The translations under genes were made by a program, and so were the position numbers. A DNA stretch of 64,000 nt, from NCBI GenBank assembly GCA_012862575.1, contig BLSF01000072.1, forward strand, positions 62,001 to 126,000, read 5' to 3'. Positions 9,770 to 19,745 of this stretch are shown piece by piece (positions within the stretch are counted from its first letter, which is position 1; the number at the start of each line of letters is the position of its first letter). The DNA comes from Parietichytrium sp. I65-24A (lineage: Eukaryota; Sar; Bigyra; Thraustochytrida; Thraustochytriidae). A model generated the notes under the pieces. That model was not told the DNA's origin. It did no database searches and was given only the letters and a program-made list of their open reading frames with translations.

Positions 9770-12376
9770 ATGCCGTGGCGCTGTGACTATTGCACATTTG
9801 TCAACTACCGCGACTCGGCGCGAGAGTGCGAGATTTGTGGCTCCCGGAGGCCGCTCGGTGACGATGAACTCGATGCCGATGACTCGGAAGATGCCGATGG
9901 CGTGGATGTCTTGGACTTCTCTGACGATGGGGACGATGGGGGCGACGATGAGGACGAGGACTCCAGCGCTGCCGTCATTGCTGTGGCCCCAGAGAGCCCC
10001 AGCAGTCCGATGTTAGTGGGGTTGAGCGCGTCGAATGTTAGTCCACCTAGAGATGGACAAATTTCGTCTGCGATGGCAACTGCAGCTTCTGAGCGCACAG
10101 GCAGCTCGTCCCAGTACACCGCCAACGCATCTGGTCCTCCCTCAAGTGCAACAAACCGCGAGCAGCAAAGCTCATCAGCTTCGGCACACGGCAAATCCGA
10201 ATTGCAACGTAAGACTGACCAGCAGTCCCAACACCTCGGTGCTTCTCGTGTTAGGGGGCGAAAACTGCGCCTACATACGACACGGCCCAAAGCGCCGACG
10301 CGGCCGCGCAAAGGTAGCGCAACGGCCAAATCTCCAGATAGTCGAGGTAGCGATGGTGAGAAGAAGCACGAACGTGTACAAATGCTGGAAGAGATAGTTC
10401 AGTCGGAGAGGGCATACGTAGACTCACTCTGCATCCTGGTAACGCACTTTTATCAGCCATTGGAAACTGCCGAGAAGGACGGGCGGCCAGTTGTACCGAA
10501 CAAGATTGTTCAAGGAATATTTTCCAACGTTCAGCAGCTCATGAGCCTGAATGTCGAGCTTCTAAGAATTATGGAAACCGAATTGCGAACGGCGCAGCAA
10601 CAACAGCGTAGCAATGGTGCGGTTATTCAGTCGCACGACCCGAAAGCGCTGGACTACAACCTCTCTGGAGAAGCCTTGTCGTCTGCAATAACAAAAGCCT
10701 TCAAGGAGATCATTCCGTATTTCAAAATGTATTCCTGGTACGTTAACAACTACGGAAATGCCGTGGAGCTTCTCAAGTACGAGCAAACCAATAACCGGCA
10801 ATTTTCGAAATTTTTGACCGAGCAACGAGCGCACTCGATATGTAAGGGCCTCGATCTTGGCGCGTATCTGATTATGCCAGTTCAGCGGCTTTGCAAGTAC
10901 CCCCTGCTGTTTGACAGACTGTTGAAAGCGACCCCTTCAAGTAGTAGTGACTACGAGCATATTAAACAAGTGTCTGTCGTGGTAAACCAGATCACGAGCT
11001 TGGTTGATCTGGATCGAGACCGTGCTGAAAAATCCCTCCGGGGTTTTGAAATAGTCAACTTCGTTTCGTTGGAAAACATTACTAAAAAGTCACGGGAGCC
11101 TATACACCTTTTGCAGCCTGGCCGAGTGTTTCGTTATGAGTGGAGTGGCTGGGTATCCGCAAACCACTCGAAGAAAACGCTGCACGACCTGAAGCAGCGA
11201 ACTTTTTTCTTGTTTTCGGACATCTTGCTGATTACCAAGAAGGGTTCGAAAGGCTACGAAGCAAAATTAGTCATGGACCTTGGTAAGGTCATTATGGGCG
11301 ATCTGCCCCCAGAGTCAACTTCACGGGCGCAAAGCAGCGAGTCAATTTCGAAGGAGTCAGGTTCAAGGTCCTCTGGCCGGTGGAAGCCTCTCATTTCGGG
11401 ATTGCTTCCGGGCTCGTCAGGAGACCACGGCGGACACAAGAAACCAGGTTCACCCAGTAGTGCGAGCATCGGCCCCCTTTCTCAATTCTCCCTCATGTAT
11501 GAGGGCCCGAGCCGAGTATCCAGGGGAAGAGCGAGGGGAAAGTCGTCTACGGACATGTATACATTCGCATTCGGTAGCAACAAGTGGCGAGAGGAAGCGT
11601 ATACGCAAATAAGCTCTTGTATTGGCGCTTTAATCGAAAGCTCCAGGTGCATTGCTGATCGCCCCGGAAGTTCGCATGGCGGGGGCTCTCGTCCAGCCTC
11701 GACTGCCATTTTGCGAACTAGCTCAATGCCGCTTGCGCAGTCAGAGAGCCGAAACGCTCGCTCACTCTCTCCTGTTCCAACGAGATCCTTTACCTCGCAC
11801 GAGAACACCGAGAGCCAAGCATCAGGTGGTCAATTACCCCGTGAGAGTACCGAAGAAGGAGAGGATGCTGTGGACAGCATTTTGAATCCATTTTCATCCC
11901 TTGGTCCCCGGCCTGGCCATCAGAGGAATTCAAGTACGGGCTCTTCGCAATCCCTCGCCAGTATGACATCTACCACATCCTCCTCGGATTATTCCAGTGT
12001 TGCGGGCTTGCGAAAGCGACCATCTGCGCCGACCAGGTCGCAGGAGGGCTTGTCCAATCCATCGTCGAGCCCTTCCAGATCTGTTGCTCCGCCCAATAGA
12101 CGGAAGCCGCGGCCGAAAGCACCTGTGAAGGCTCCGTCTGCCTGGCTCAGTGGGGCCGAATCAACCGAACAGCCTATTAGTCCGCCCTCTGTCCTTACTA
12201 AATCTGCTTCGACTTCTCGCCCGGTAAACATACGTTCCAGGCCAGTGATGATCAGCCGGCCGTCCACCCCTCTAGACCCTGCGGCGAACTCTAACTCTGG
12301 CTCCCCTCAAGCGGTGAATCCGAAAGAGCCCGAAATTCCGAGCCCAACGCCGGTGGAGAAGTGGTTTGGGTCTTGA
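9770..12376 (+). CDS. Rho guanine nucleotide exchange factor (RanBP2 finger-DH-PH)
   Basis: This 868-residue protein begins with a RanBP2-type zinc finger (Cys5, Cys8, Cys20, Cys23, with the typical Trp3, Thr9 and Asn12). An acidic and Ser-rich linker follows. A DH domain at about 200-423 has the conserved opening helix around EIVQSERAYVDSL and the QRLCKYPLLFDRL block, the surface that ejects GDP from Rho-family GTPases. A PH domain at about 430-617 is split by a roughly 100-residue Ser/Gly-rich insertion. The C-terminal 250 residues are Ser/Pro-rich. The protein should act at membranes or cytoskeleton to activate Rac/Rho-type GTPases. The finger may bind ubiquitin or RNA, which sequence alone cannot decide. 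The frame opens upstream without an ATG, so 9770 was chosen. Confidence 0.92.
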   Translation: MPWRCDYCTFVNYRDSARECEICGSRRPLGDDELDADDSEDADGVDVLDFSDDGDDGGDDEDEDSSAAVIAVAPESPSSPMLVGLSASNVSPPRDGQISSAMATAASERTGSSSQYTANASGPPSSATNREQQSSSASAHGKSELQRKTDQQSQHLGASRVRGRKLRLHTTRPKAPTRPRKGSATAKSPDSRGSDGEKKHERVQMLEEIVQSERAYVDSLCILVTHFYQPLETAEKDGRPVVPNKIVQGIFSNVQQLMSLNVELLRIMETELRTAQQQQRSNGAVIQSHDPKALDYNLSGEALSSAITKAFKEIIPYFKMYSWYVNNYGNAVELLKYEQTNNRQFSKFLTEQRAHSICKGLDLGAYLIMPVQRLCKYPLLFDRLLKATPSSSSDYEHIKQVSVVVNQITSLVDLDRDRAEKSLRGFEIVNFVSLENITKKSREPIHLLQPGRVFRYEWSGWVSANHSKKTLHDLKQRTFFLFSDILLITKKGSKGYEAKLVMDLGKVIMGDLPPESTSRAQSSESISKESGSRSSGRWKPLISGLLPGSSGDHGGHKKPGSPSSASIGPLSQFSLMYEGPSRVSRGRARGKSSTDMYTFAFGSNKWREEAYTQISSCIGALIESSRCIADRPGSSHGGGSRPASTAILRTSSMPLAQSESRNARSLSPVPTRSFTSHENTESQASGGQLPRESTEEGEDAVDSILNPFSSLGPRPGHQRNSSTGSSQSLASMTSTTSSSDYSSVAGLRKRPSAPTRSQEGLSNPSSSPSRSVAPPNRRKPRPKAPVKAPSAWLSGAESTEQPISPPSVLTKSASTSRPVNIRSRPVMISRPSTPLDPAANSNSGSPQAVNPKEPEIPSPTPVEKWFGS

Positions 12377-12866
12377 GGTCCCAGTTGGTGCCACATCAGC
12401 CCCAAGTGCAAGAACACAAATGCCATCATTTGAGAACATCCATCGACCTCGCGAAGTACCAACCAAGGGTCGCAAAAGGAACCAACCGCCCACGCGCTGC
12501 TCGAATAGGCCCGAGACAGCGATCAAGCTGTAAAAACATCACAAACAAAACCGACTGAAAGAGCCCCGTGTACCTTTGTCTGTGAGCCACCTTATAGAAC
12601 AAGTAAAATATTTTTTTTGCAGACAAGTCCTCGTGGAGGCTCTTTCGGAGTGCCTTTCTTCCTATCACATTGAGGTCCGCCATGCTCCGCATGTGTTCTC
12701 CCGCTCTTCAGCCACAGCGCTCGACCAACTGACTGTGCATCGGTCTTGTCTGCAAATCTCTTGTCAGCCAGTGCGAATCATTTGTCATTCCATCGTCCGA
12801 TTGTTCAATTGTTTTTAAATTTATCAAGTTCCATCGCTCATCTCGTATAACTAATTTCTGAATTCT

Positions 12867-12884
12867 GATGACTTGCAAGTCATC
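12867..12884. promoter_or_regulatory. 18-bp perfect palindrome with TGAC/GTCA half-sites
   Basis: GATGACTTGCAAGTCATC equals its own reverse complement. The paired TGAC and GTCA half-sites resemble spaced bZIP half-sites, and an octamer-like ATTTGCAT follows within 25 bp. A binding function is inferred, not shown. Confidence 0.45.
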
Positions 12885-13043
12885 TTTTGCATCTTTGCAT
12901 GATTTGCATTTTTGCGCAGGACTGTCAGTACGAAGACTACCGCACGAGAGCGCTGTCTAGCCGAAACCATAAAACCAAGTAGCCGCTCGCGGCCCACATT
13001 CGCCTCCACATCGACCTCCGTATCGCGTCACTTATACGTCTCC

Positions 13044-13097
13044 GTGACGTAGATTTTCCTCTCGCCATCATGTCCAATCCTGTCACGTTTTACGTCA
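13044..13097. promoter_or_regulatory. Pair of CRE/bZIP-like sites
   Basis: GTGACGTA at 13044-13051 and TTACGTCA at 13090-13097 are inverted copies of the CRE-like core. Further CGTCAC, TGTCAC and GTTACGTG elements lie within 100 bp. Clustering is suggestive, but no function is proven. Confidence 0.35.
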
Positions 13098-13580
13098 CAA
13101 TGCCACTTGTGTTACGTGTCTAGATTGGCCCAAATCCATCCGACAACGCGGCCCTACCCTTACTGCTAGTCCATTCCCTACCCTCTGCGGAGTCCTACGT
13201 GGATCCCTTAGACAACCCTGCCCCTCACAACCCGCACATGCGAAGTGAACTCACTCAGATCCACCCAGCGCAAACTCTACGACTCAGTAGCGTCCGCGAG
13301 TATCCCCGGAGTCCCCGCGAACCCCCCTACAGTCGCGGGCGCGCTTGATCTCATTATATTTTCGTCTAGCCGCCCTAGCTGGCCCAGCCAGGAGGAAGAG
13401 AAGGAAGAGCACGAAGAGGAGCTTGTCGGACAAACTGGGCAAACTGGGCAAAGTGGATCGCGGTCGTCGAGCGAAAGGGAGCTAGCTAGATCGCTAGCTG
13501 TGTGGCGCCGGAAGCCGGGAAGCCGGGAAGGAGGTCTATACGCTGATTTCGTCGAAAGAAAAGGGGGCGAGGACGCCGGA

Positions 13581-13620
13581 GGCATATATTATATGTATAT
13601 ATATATATATGTATATACAT
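13581..13620. repeat. AT-dinucleotide tract
   Basis: This tract is mostly alternating TA and could form a hairpin. It is flanked by unrelated spacer sequence. Confidence 0.85.
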
Positions 13621-13909
13621 CTTGCCGCTCAACTCTCTGCAAAGGTATAGGGTATTGCGCTTCAAGTCTCGAAAGTGTCGAGATCTCGAGCGTGTGAGTT
13701 GTTCAATTCTTGCGAGACCAGAACGTTCCGGAGCGCTGGACGTGTTTGCGTGCTCTCGTTGCACCGATTGGAAAACGGATTGGGCCCCACACACACACAC
13801 ATACACATATATACACACAATTCAGCACCGACTAGTCAGGTCTTGGAAGAGCTTCCGTACGTAGAACGCGACATTCGTCCTGGTGTATGTGCCAGTCTGT
13901 CAGGGGGAA

Positions 13910-14021
13910 ATCTCTCATCTCGCATCTTTAATCTTGCACCTTTTATCTCGCATCTTTCATCTCTAATCTTGCATCTTGCATCTGTCATCTCGCATCTCTA
14001 ATCTTGCATCTGTCATCTCGG
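13910..14021. repeat. Heptanucleotide array, ATCTNNN x16
   Basis: Sixteen consecutive 7-bp units, 112 bp in total, begin ATCT (one begins ACCT) and vary mainly in the last three bases. The array ends about 300 bp upstream of the sulfotransferase start. Confidence 0.93.
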
Positions 14022-14324
14022 TCTGAAAAGGCTCGGTTCGCTCTCTAGAGTAGCAAGCTAGAGCGGGCGGCTGCGTAGGAGAGCGGCGCGTGCGAGGCGC
14101 ATTGAGCCAAGACGGCGCTAGTGGTGCGCCTGGCTGCGTCACTAGCGGCGTGGTGGCGCAGGGTTTTGCAGCAGCCGCGAAGCAAGCCTGGGAGCGTATT
14201 TGGCGGCAGCAGCAAAGTGGTGTTCGGGGCGAGCAACGCGCCCGGTGTTGCGAAGAAGAAGAGGAAGGGCAAGTCTCGCGCGAGCAGATACCGGCTTCCG
14301 CGAGGTGGCTGCTGGGTGAAAAAC

Positions 14325-15671
14325 ATGGCATTCTCCTACGCAGATGAGAAGCAGGCTATGGAACACCGCTACGCTCGGGTAGCTCTCCTCCTTTCCTGCC
14401 TGCCGCTACTATGTGCCATGCTGGGCATGCCTTTCCTGTTGGACCGCTCTTATGGCTCCGTGACGGACGACTTGGTGGCGTTTCTGCCGCCGCCGGAACT
14501 CGCCACCATGGACAGCGTTACGGAAGAGATGCTGGTGCCGAAGGCGTGGCTAAAGTCAAAGCAGATCGCGTTAGGCGCTTGCAGCTTCCAGTCAAGACCA
14601 GACCCCACGCTTCCGCCCAAGGTAAAGTTCATTCGCGTCGTCGGGGAGCGGAATAGTGGAGTTGACAACGTGGCAGAAGTACTTGCAAAAATGTTTCCCA
14701 ACGTAACGGTTGGTACAGGCTTCACTCGCGGGAAATTCTGGTTTCAGACGGAGCGCACCCTGTTGGTGAACGGCGAGTACATTGATCTTGACAAGGTCCT
14801 TGTCGTCGTCGTGCTCCGCAACCCGTACGATTGGCTACGGGCACTTCGGAAGAACCCGCTGCACTCGCCGAATCACATGTACCGGCATGACTGGAAAGTT
14901 TTTATAAATAAGCCCTGGACAATTCGCACCTCCAGCGTAGACAAGGAGATCTCCAAAGTCCCAGGAGTGAAATGTCAAGCTCGCTATCTCGCTGGAGAGG
15001 TCTTACCTTGCCGCCAATCTCGATTCAACATGGTCGGCCTCTCGCTCAGCACGATCCGCCAGCGGAAGAACATGTCTCCAGTGTACGAAATGAATCCCCT
15101 CAACGGGCTTCCGCTCGCCAATGTTCTCCAACTTCGAAAGCACAAGCTGCTCAACTACGCCAACATGACAACATGGGTTCCGAGGATCTCTTTTGTGAAG
15201 GTGGAGAACCTTGTCACCCCAGAGGGGGTGCAAAAGCTAAGAACCGTCCTCAGCTCAAACTACAACCTGGACATTTGCTCACTCGTTGACGACCACACTG
15301 TCAGTTTGGTGGAAAATCAGCCCAAGAAATCTTCATCGACAACCTTGCAAGAACTGGACTACATCAACTGCAACTTGGACTGGTCTGCGGAGAAGCTGTT
15401 CGGGTACCAAATGAAGTCTTTCACGGATGACATTGCTCAATCCAATACGAATAATGAAGAGTGCTCCACGGATCCTTACGCCCATCGATTCTCTGGCAAG
15501 ACATTTCTTCCAGGAGAATCTACCAGCTCTAGTGGTAGCTCGAGAGCTGGATCTAACTCGCACACCCAAAAATGGAGCAAAAGGGGACACTCTAAGGACT
15601 CGTCCAGTAGCAGTAGCGGAACTAAATCCAACCACGGCTCCGGAGATAAGTCATCTTCTCGCAATCTGTAA
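14325..15671 (+). CDS. Type II membrane sulfotransferase-like protein
   Basis: The 448-residue protein has a short basic cytoplasmic end and one membrane segment at about 19-39, followed by a lumenal domain, the layout of Golgi sulfotransferases. A 5'-phosphosulfate-binding-like loop (VVGERNSGVDNVAEVL, 106-120) and a 3'-phosphate-binding-like RNPYDWLRAL (165-174) are both visible. These are the two PAPS-binding elements of the sulfotransferase fold. N-glycosylation sequons (NVT, NMS, NMT) support lumenal exposure. The substrate, probably a glycan, cannot be inferred. The last 80 residues are Ser/Gly-rich. The P-loop has Val where many relatives have Thr, so activity needs caution. The frame is open 204 bp upstream but lacks an ATG. 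Confidence 0.75.
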   Translation: MAFSYADEKQAMEHRYARVALLLSCLPLLCAMLGMPFLLDRSYGSVTDDLVAFLPPPELATMDSVTEEMLVPKAWLKSKQIALGACSFQSRPDPTLPPKVKFIRVVGERNSGVDNVAEVLAKMFPNVTVGTGFTRGKFWFQTERTLLVNGEYIDLDKVLVVVVLRNPYDWLRALRKNPLHSPNHMYRHDWKVFINKPWTIRTSSVDKEISKVPGVKCQARYLAGEVLPCRQSRFNMVGLSLSTIRQRKNMSPVYEMNPLNGLPLANVLQLRKHKLLNYANMTTWVPRISFVKVENLVTPEGVQKLRTVLSSNYNLDICSLVDDHTVSLVENQPKKSSSTTLQELDYINCNLDWSAEKLFGYQMKSFTDDIAQSNTNNEECSTDPYAHRFSGKTFLPGESTSSSGSSRAGSNSHTQKWSKRGHSKDSSSSSSGTKSNHGSGDKSSSRNL

Positions 15672-16193
15672 TTACTACCGCCTCGTGGTCATTTTTCGTT
15701 TCTCTCCTTCGCTGAGAAGTTAACACCAGAATTGCGTGCGCACGTGTCAGATAGAAATTGAATTTTTAAATGAGAGGTTCATTGTCAAAGCGACTCAAAA
15801 GTTGCTCTGATACTTTAAAAACGTAGTTTGTGTGCTTGATGTAATTGTATTTCTCGTCTTCAGCTTCCTTGTTCACGTTTCCCCTCAAGGTATGTGTGTC
15901 TCACAAGGTCTCTGAACAGTTTCGTTTTGTGTGGCTGAGAACCCATTCGTGGCATTCTCTCCCTGAGAAATTTCTGTATTTTCTGTGTGGAAATGCTAAA
16001 TGCTACCATTCTTTTGTTTCAACTTAAAAAGGGAGGAAACCGAAGTTAACGGCTCATTTAGAGAATTTCTCTTCTCCGCCCCCCCCTTTGCCCTGTTTTG
16101 CTCCCCTCGAAAGATCGGTTTAGTCTCTAAATACTTTACTTCAAAAATTGTCAAGATTTTTTGCAAATGGCAAGCTGTCAAGCGAGTAGAGAG
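15672..16193. other. Convergent 3' spacer
   Basis: This 522-bp AT-leaning spacer lies between the sulfotransferase and protease 3' ends. No gene or notable repeat was seen. Confidence 0.6.
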
Positions 16194-18371
16194 CTAGAAT
16201 GTGTCTTTGCGCCTATAGAAGAGAATATAAGCATCGGAGTCAGACCCGTCTGGGGGGACAGAGTGCTGCAGGGTGGAGGAGTCGTCCATCGTTCGCCAAC
16301 ATCGATCACTACAAAGTACTTGAGCAATATAATGCCCGCCTTCGAGTGAGCTACCAATGTGCTTTGTTACCCCGAAAAGATCGTACATTAAGGAGTGCTC
16401 ACCATCCTGGATTCCGAAGTCGTTATCGTCGTCCTCCATGAACCCCACATTGTTATCCACCCGTTTATTCCCAACGAAAGGCGCAAGATTGAGATTCTCA
16501 ACCGGAAATTGCACGAGAAACTGGATCTTCTGGTGCGTTGCAGTGAATCGTTTGAGGTGAATGACGAGAATCCGTGGCATCCGCTCAGCAATCAGAGTCA
16601 TCTTCTTTGAAGCCATGCGGTAGTCCGCACACCGCGGGCAGTACCAGCGCTCACCAGAGTCGAGAATTTCAGGGGAGATGTACGATTGTAAGCACTCTTC
16701 CAAACCCGTTCCCCCGGAGCCTCCCGCGCTGTGTCTTGTGATCGGCAGGCTCAGTGCAGCAAATGCCTCGAAGGTCGACGACACGAAGCCACATGCCTCA
16801 CACTGCAGCCTAGACTCGTGCTGACCTTGAAACAGCTCAGTGATAAAAGAATTGGCCCTGGCTGTGTATTTTATCCACGCTTCATTGGCTCGAAGCGACC
16901 AGGTCTGCTCAAGGTCAATACTGTACGCGGGGCTTGACACTACGGGGCTCAAAGGGTACTCCCTTTCCATCCCTGGCTCTTGTTGCATATCCTCTTCCAT
17001 TGCATAGCGCTCTTCTTGACGTGGAATAGGCTCCAAGCCCAACCCATCATTCGCGCGATTTGTCTCCTCATGCAAGGTGTCAAGCAAGTACACAAGAAAC
17101 TCGTGCGCGTCATGCTGATGAAGGTTTGCAAAAGACCTACAAGTGTTACGAATGCAGCTGACAAAGCTTCCAGGGGATACCACCGAATGCTGCGAGCTCC
17201 ACATCAATCTAAACAGCTCTGCTAAAGCTTGATGTAGAGCCTTACGCGACGAACGGCCGCCTATGCTGCCCTCGCGGCAGTTGCGCAGGCTTCTTGCGGT
17301 GTAGATAGCTCCAAGCTCGCGCAGTTTTGACTCGTCAACAAACCACTTGACGAATTGCTGCCCCTGGCAGAGGCACTGCAGCACTGCGTTCATATAACAA
17401 GTATTGACTAGGTTGGTGAGACCGCAAACGCCGAGCGCGCGGCTGGAAATCTGATCACCAACGTTAGTAGAAGGAAATTCTGGCCCTGATAGAGACGGTG
17501 GCTGCTGACTCTGGTGGTTCTGTGCGTTCTCCCAAGCCCCGCCGCGGGGAATTGGTGCGAAAGCTGAAGCTGGAGGAGGCGCAAATTGAACGCCACGTAC
17601 AGCAGAGAGACCGTGACCATTGACAGGACCCGCCCCGTAACCAAACATCGGGGCAGAGGGAAGTGGCGCGGATATATCCGCATCCAAGCTGCCTCGCCGT
17701 TTCCGTTCCTGCCCATTCATCTCATACGATGGCGACCTAGCCTCCGGGCCACCAGACGGAGCTGCACGAGGTCTTTTGGACGCCGACGACGTCCGCCGCC
17801 TCCTCCCACCTTCCCGTTCACTTGGCCAGCCGCCACTCGCGTTTGCTAATTCTATCTGCACTACGATTCTACCTCGTGTGTCGCACCATGGTGAGTCGGC
17901 AACTTTCATTTTTGACACTTCCGAGTGCTCCAACCGAATAATACTCCAATCACCTCCGTAGAGCATGCCGCGAATCCGCCAACCGGCTCCAAAGCTCAAC
18001 GCAAGACCCCACTCGCGCTGCACCAGGGCTTTTATTTCATGCACAAGCTCTTCCACAGAGCTTTCGCGGCTAATTTGTAACTGCAGGACGTTTCCGTCGT
18101 GTTGGTCGTCCTCGTCGACCCACTTTGTGACTTGAACCTCGAACGAGTATAGCTGGAGGACTCCGCGTATCTTTAACCGTGCAATTTCCGGCCCACCGCC
18201 ATACATGTTTATGCGAGTCTGCCATGATCTTTCATCTTCCGTGAAGAAATCGATGCCTTCCACCAAACGCTGTCGCAAAGAGCCCCGCGCATCTAACAAT
18301 CTCGAGTTGTCTACACGGCCACTGCGCGTAGTAACTAAATACACCAGCGAGGTGGAGGAGGAGTCCGCCAT
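16194..18371 (-). CDS. Ubiquitin-specific protease (USP/UBP family)
   Basis: This 725-residue cysteine protease removes ubiquitin from proteins. The Cys box reads GLTNLVNTCYMNAVLQCL with the catalytic Cys at residue 325. The HDAHEFLVYLLDTLHE block follows. Two CxxC pairs (CEAC and CPRC) mark the zinc-binding finger. The His box contains GGHYIAQV with His680, and the chain ends near the YILFYRR signature. The usual Gly in NLGNTCY is Val here. Residues about 80-190 look like a ubiquitin-like beta-grasp domain, and residues 195-290 are disordered and basic. The subfamily cannot be assigned. The frame continues nine codons upstream without an ATG, so the start was set at 18371. Confidence 0.93.
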   Translation of the reverse strand: MADSSSTSLVYLVTTRSGRVDNSRLLDARGSLRQRLVEGIDFFTEDERSWQTRINMYGGGPEIARLKIRGVLQLYSFEVQVTKWVDEDDQHDGNVLQLQISRESSVEELVHEIKALVQREWGLALSFGAGWRIRGMLYGGDWSIIRLEHSEVSKMKVADSPWCDTRGRIVVQIELANASGGWPSEREGGRRRRTSSASKRPRAAPSGGPEARSPSYEMNGQERKRRGSLDADISAPLPSAPMFGYGAGPVNGHGLSAVRGVQFAPPPASAFAPIPRGGAWENAQNHQSQQPPSLSGPEFPSTNVGDQISSRALGVCGLTNLVNTCYMNAVLQCLCQGQQFVKWFVDESKLRELGAIYTARSLRNCREGSIGGRSSRKALHQALAELFRLMWSSQHSVVSPGSFVSCIRNTCRSFANLHQHDAHEFLVYLLDTLHEETNRANDGLGLEPIPRQEERYAMEEDMQQEPGMEREYPLSPVVSSPAYSIDLEQTWSLRANEAWIKYTARANSFITELFQGQHESRLQCEACGFVSSTFEAFAALSLPITRHSAGGSGGTGLEECLQSYISPEILDSGERWYCPRCADYRMASKKMTLIAERMPRILVIHLKRFTATHQKIQFLVQFPVENLNLAPFVGNKRVDNNVGFMEDDDNDFGIQDGEHSLMYDLFGVTKHIGSSLEGGHYIAQVLCSDRCWRTMDDSSTLQHSVPPDGSDSDAYILFYRRKDTF

Positions 18372-19142
18372 GCGATCACTGCGTTTATGTTCTCCCACCG
18401 ATCAGTAAAGCCTGGTCTCCCGCAGACGGCAAAGAATTCGATAAGAACGAGAAAACGTTGTAGCATCCAATGCAACTGACCGTCGCGATCGAAAAATCCG
18501 CAATCAATCCACAGTCCACGAGTCACGGCTCGCAATCTGCCGCAGCAAATACACAACGACTGGCCCTCCAAGTCCCAGTCCTCGCCTGCAATGCAAATTC
18601 TCCAGCGCCCCACACTATGACGAGTGAGCCCACCATACAAGTGTGGCCCAAGCCCACACTCACCGCGCGAAAGCAGTCCGTAAACTCAAAGCGATTCAAA
18701 TAATCCTTCACAGGGAACAGGGGACAGCGAGCCACCGCTCGCGCTCAACGCAACGAAAGCGATACACTCTGCGCGCTTCCCAAGCTGCTGAAACCCTGAA
18801 CTTTGCAACCTTGTTCCCAAAAATGGAAGCGCGTTCGCCAGCGGATCAGTGAATCAGCGGATCAATGAATTTACAGTTAATCAAACAGCTCCAGCCCAGT
18901 CTCAACTGTCTCAACAGCCCAAGTTGTCCTCTTGTCCCGAACGACCTTCGCCGCTCCTTCACTCCCTATCAGTTCGCTGCTTCAACCCTGCGACCTCTGG
19001 CCTCCTCCGCCTTGCCTGCGCAAGTCAGACCGCCCGAGGTGTCCCCGAGACGTGTCCCCGCGTATGCTAACGTATGTGTGTGCGTATGTATCCGAGGTAG
19101 GCGCTATCCATCCTATCCATGCGTGGCGGGTTGCCTTGCATA

Positions 19143-19185
19143 ATTCATTCATTCATTCATTCATTCATTCACTCATTCACTCATT
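19143..19185. repeat. (TTCA)n microsatellite
   Basis: This is a run of about ten tetranucleotide units with two CTCA variants. Confidence 0.9.
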
Positions 19186-19440
19186 CGCAAACCTATGTTA
19201 TTGTTGTTATTGTTGTTATCTTCTTCTTTAGAACTTGGCATTTGTTAGAAACTAGCATGCGAGTCTGGCCATATCGCTGTCTATCGTTGATTGATTGATT
19301 GATTGACTCTATCTACTGCGACTCGGACGGGTTGCTGGTTCCCGTGGTTCATTCATTCCAAGTTGTTTGGTCCTTCGACTCGGTCGATTGGCGGCTTGCT
19401 TGGCTGGTTGGTTGAATTGAGTTGGTTGGTGGAGCCTTCG

Positions 19441-19745
19441 GAAAGCGGCGGAAGGGTTTTGGGATGGTATGAAATATTTTTGCTTTGCAGGTTCATCGCT
19501 TTTACTATTTGTTTCGGCAATAGTGAGTGCCTCGTGTTGGATTATTTGCCTTGGACTGACAGCGAACCCGATTGTAGCTCGTTGGGAATGGGAATGGGAA
19601 TGAGACGACAGATTTCTTGAAAAGCGGCGGAAGGGTTTTGGAATGGACGGGAATGTGTTTGCTGTGCCTCGTCAATGGTGTCTGGAAAGAATTTGGCCGA
19701 GCCTCACATCCGATTGCCTTTGACCGAGCCCGATTGTAGCACGTT
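19441..19745. repeat. Diverged tandem duplication
   Basis: Copies at about 19441-19583 and 19620-19745 begin with the same 20 or so bases (AAAGCGGCGGAAGGGTTTTG) and end with CCCGATTGTAGCNCGTT. Their middles are diverged and differ in length. Confidence 0.75.

Larger units (their letters stand above)
12377..14324. other. Spacer with palindrome, CRE-like sites and microsatellites
   Basis: This 1.9-kb region before the sulfotransferase gene holds an 18-bp perfect palindrome at 12867-12884 and CRE-like sites near 13044 and 13090. It also has an AT-dinucleotide patch at 13581-13620, a CA run near 13790-13822 and a 16-unit heptamer array at 13910-14021. An open frame continues into the sulfotransferase for 204 bp without an ATG. 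No separate gene was supported. Confidence 0.6.
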
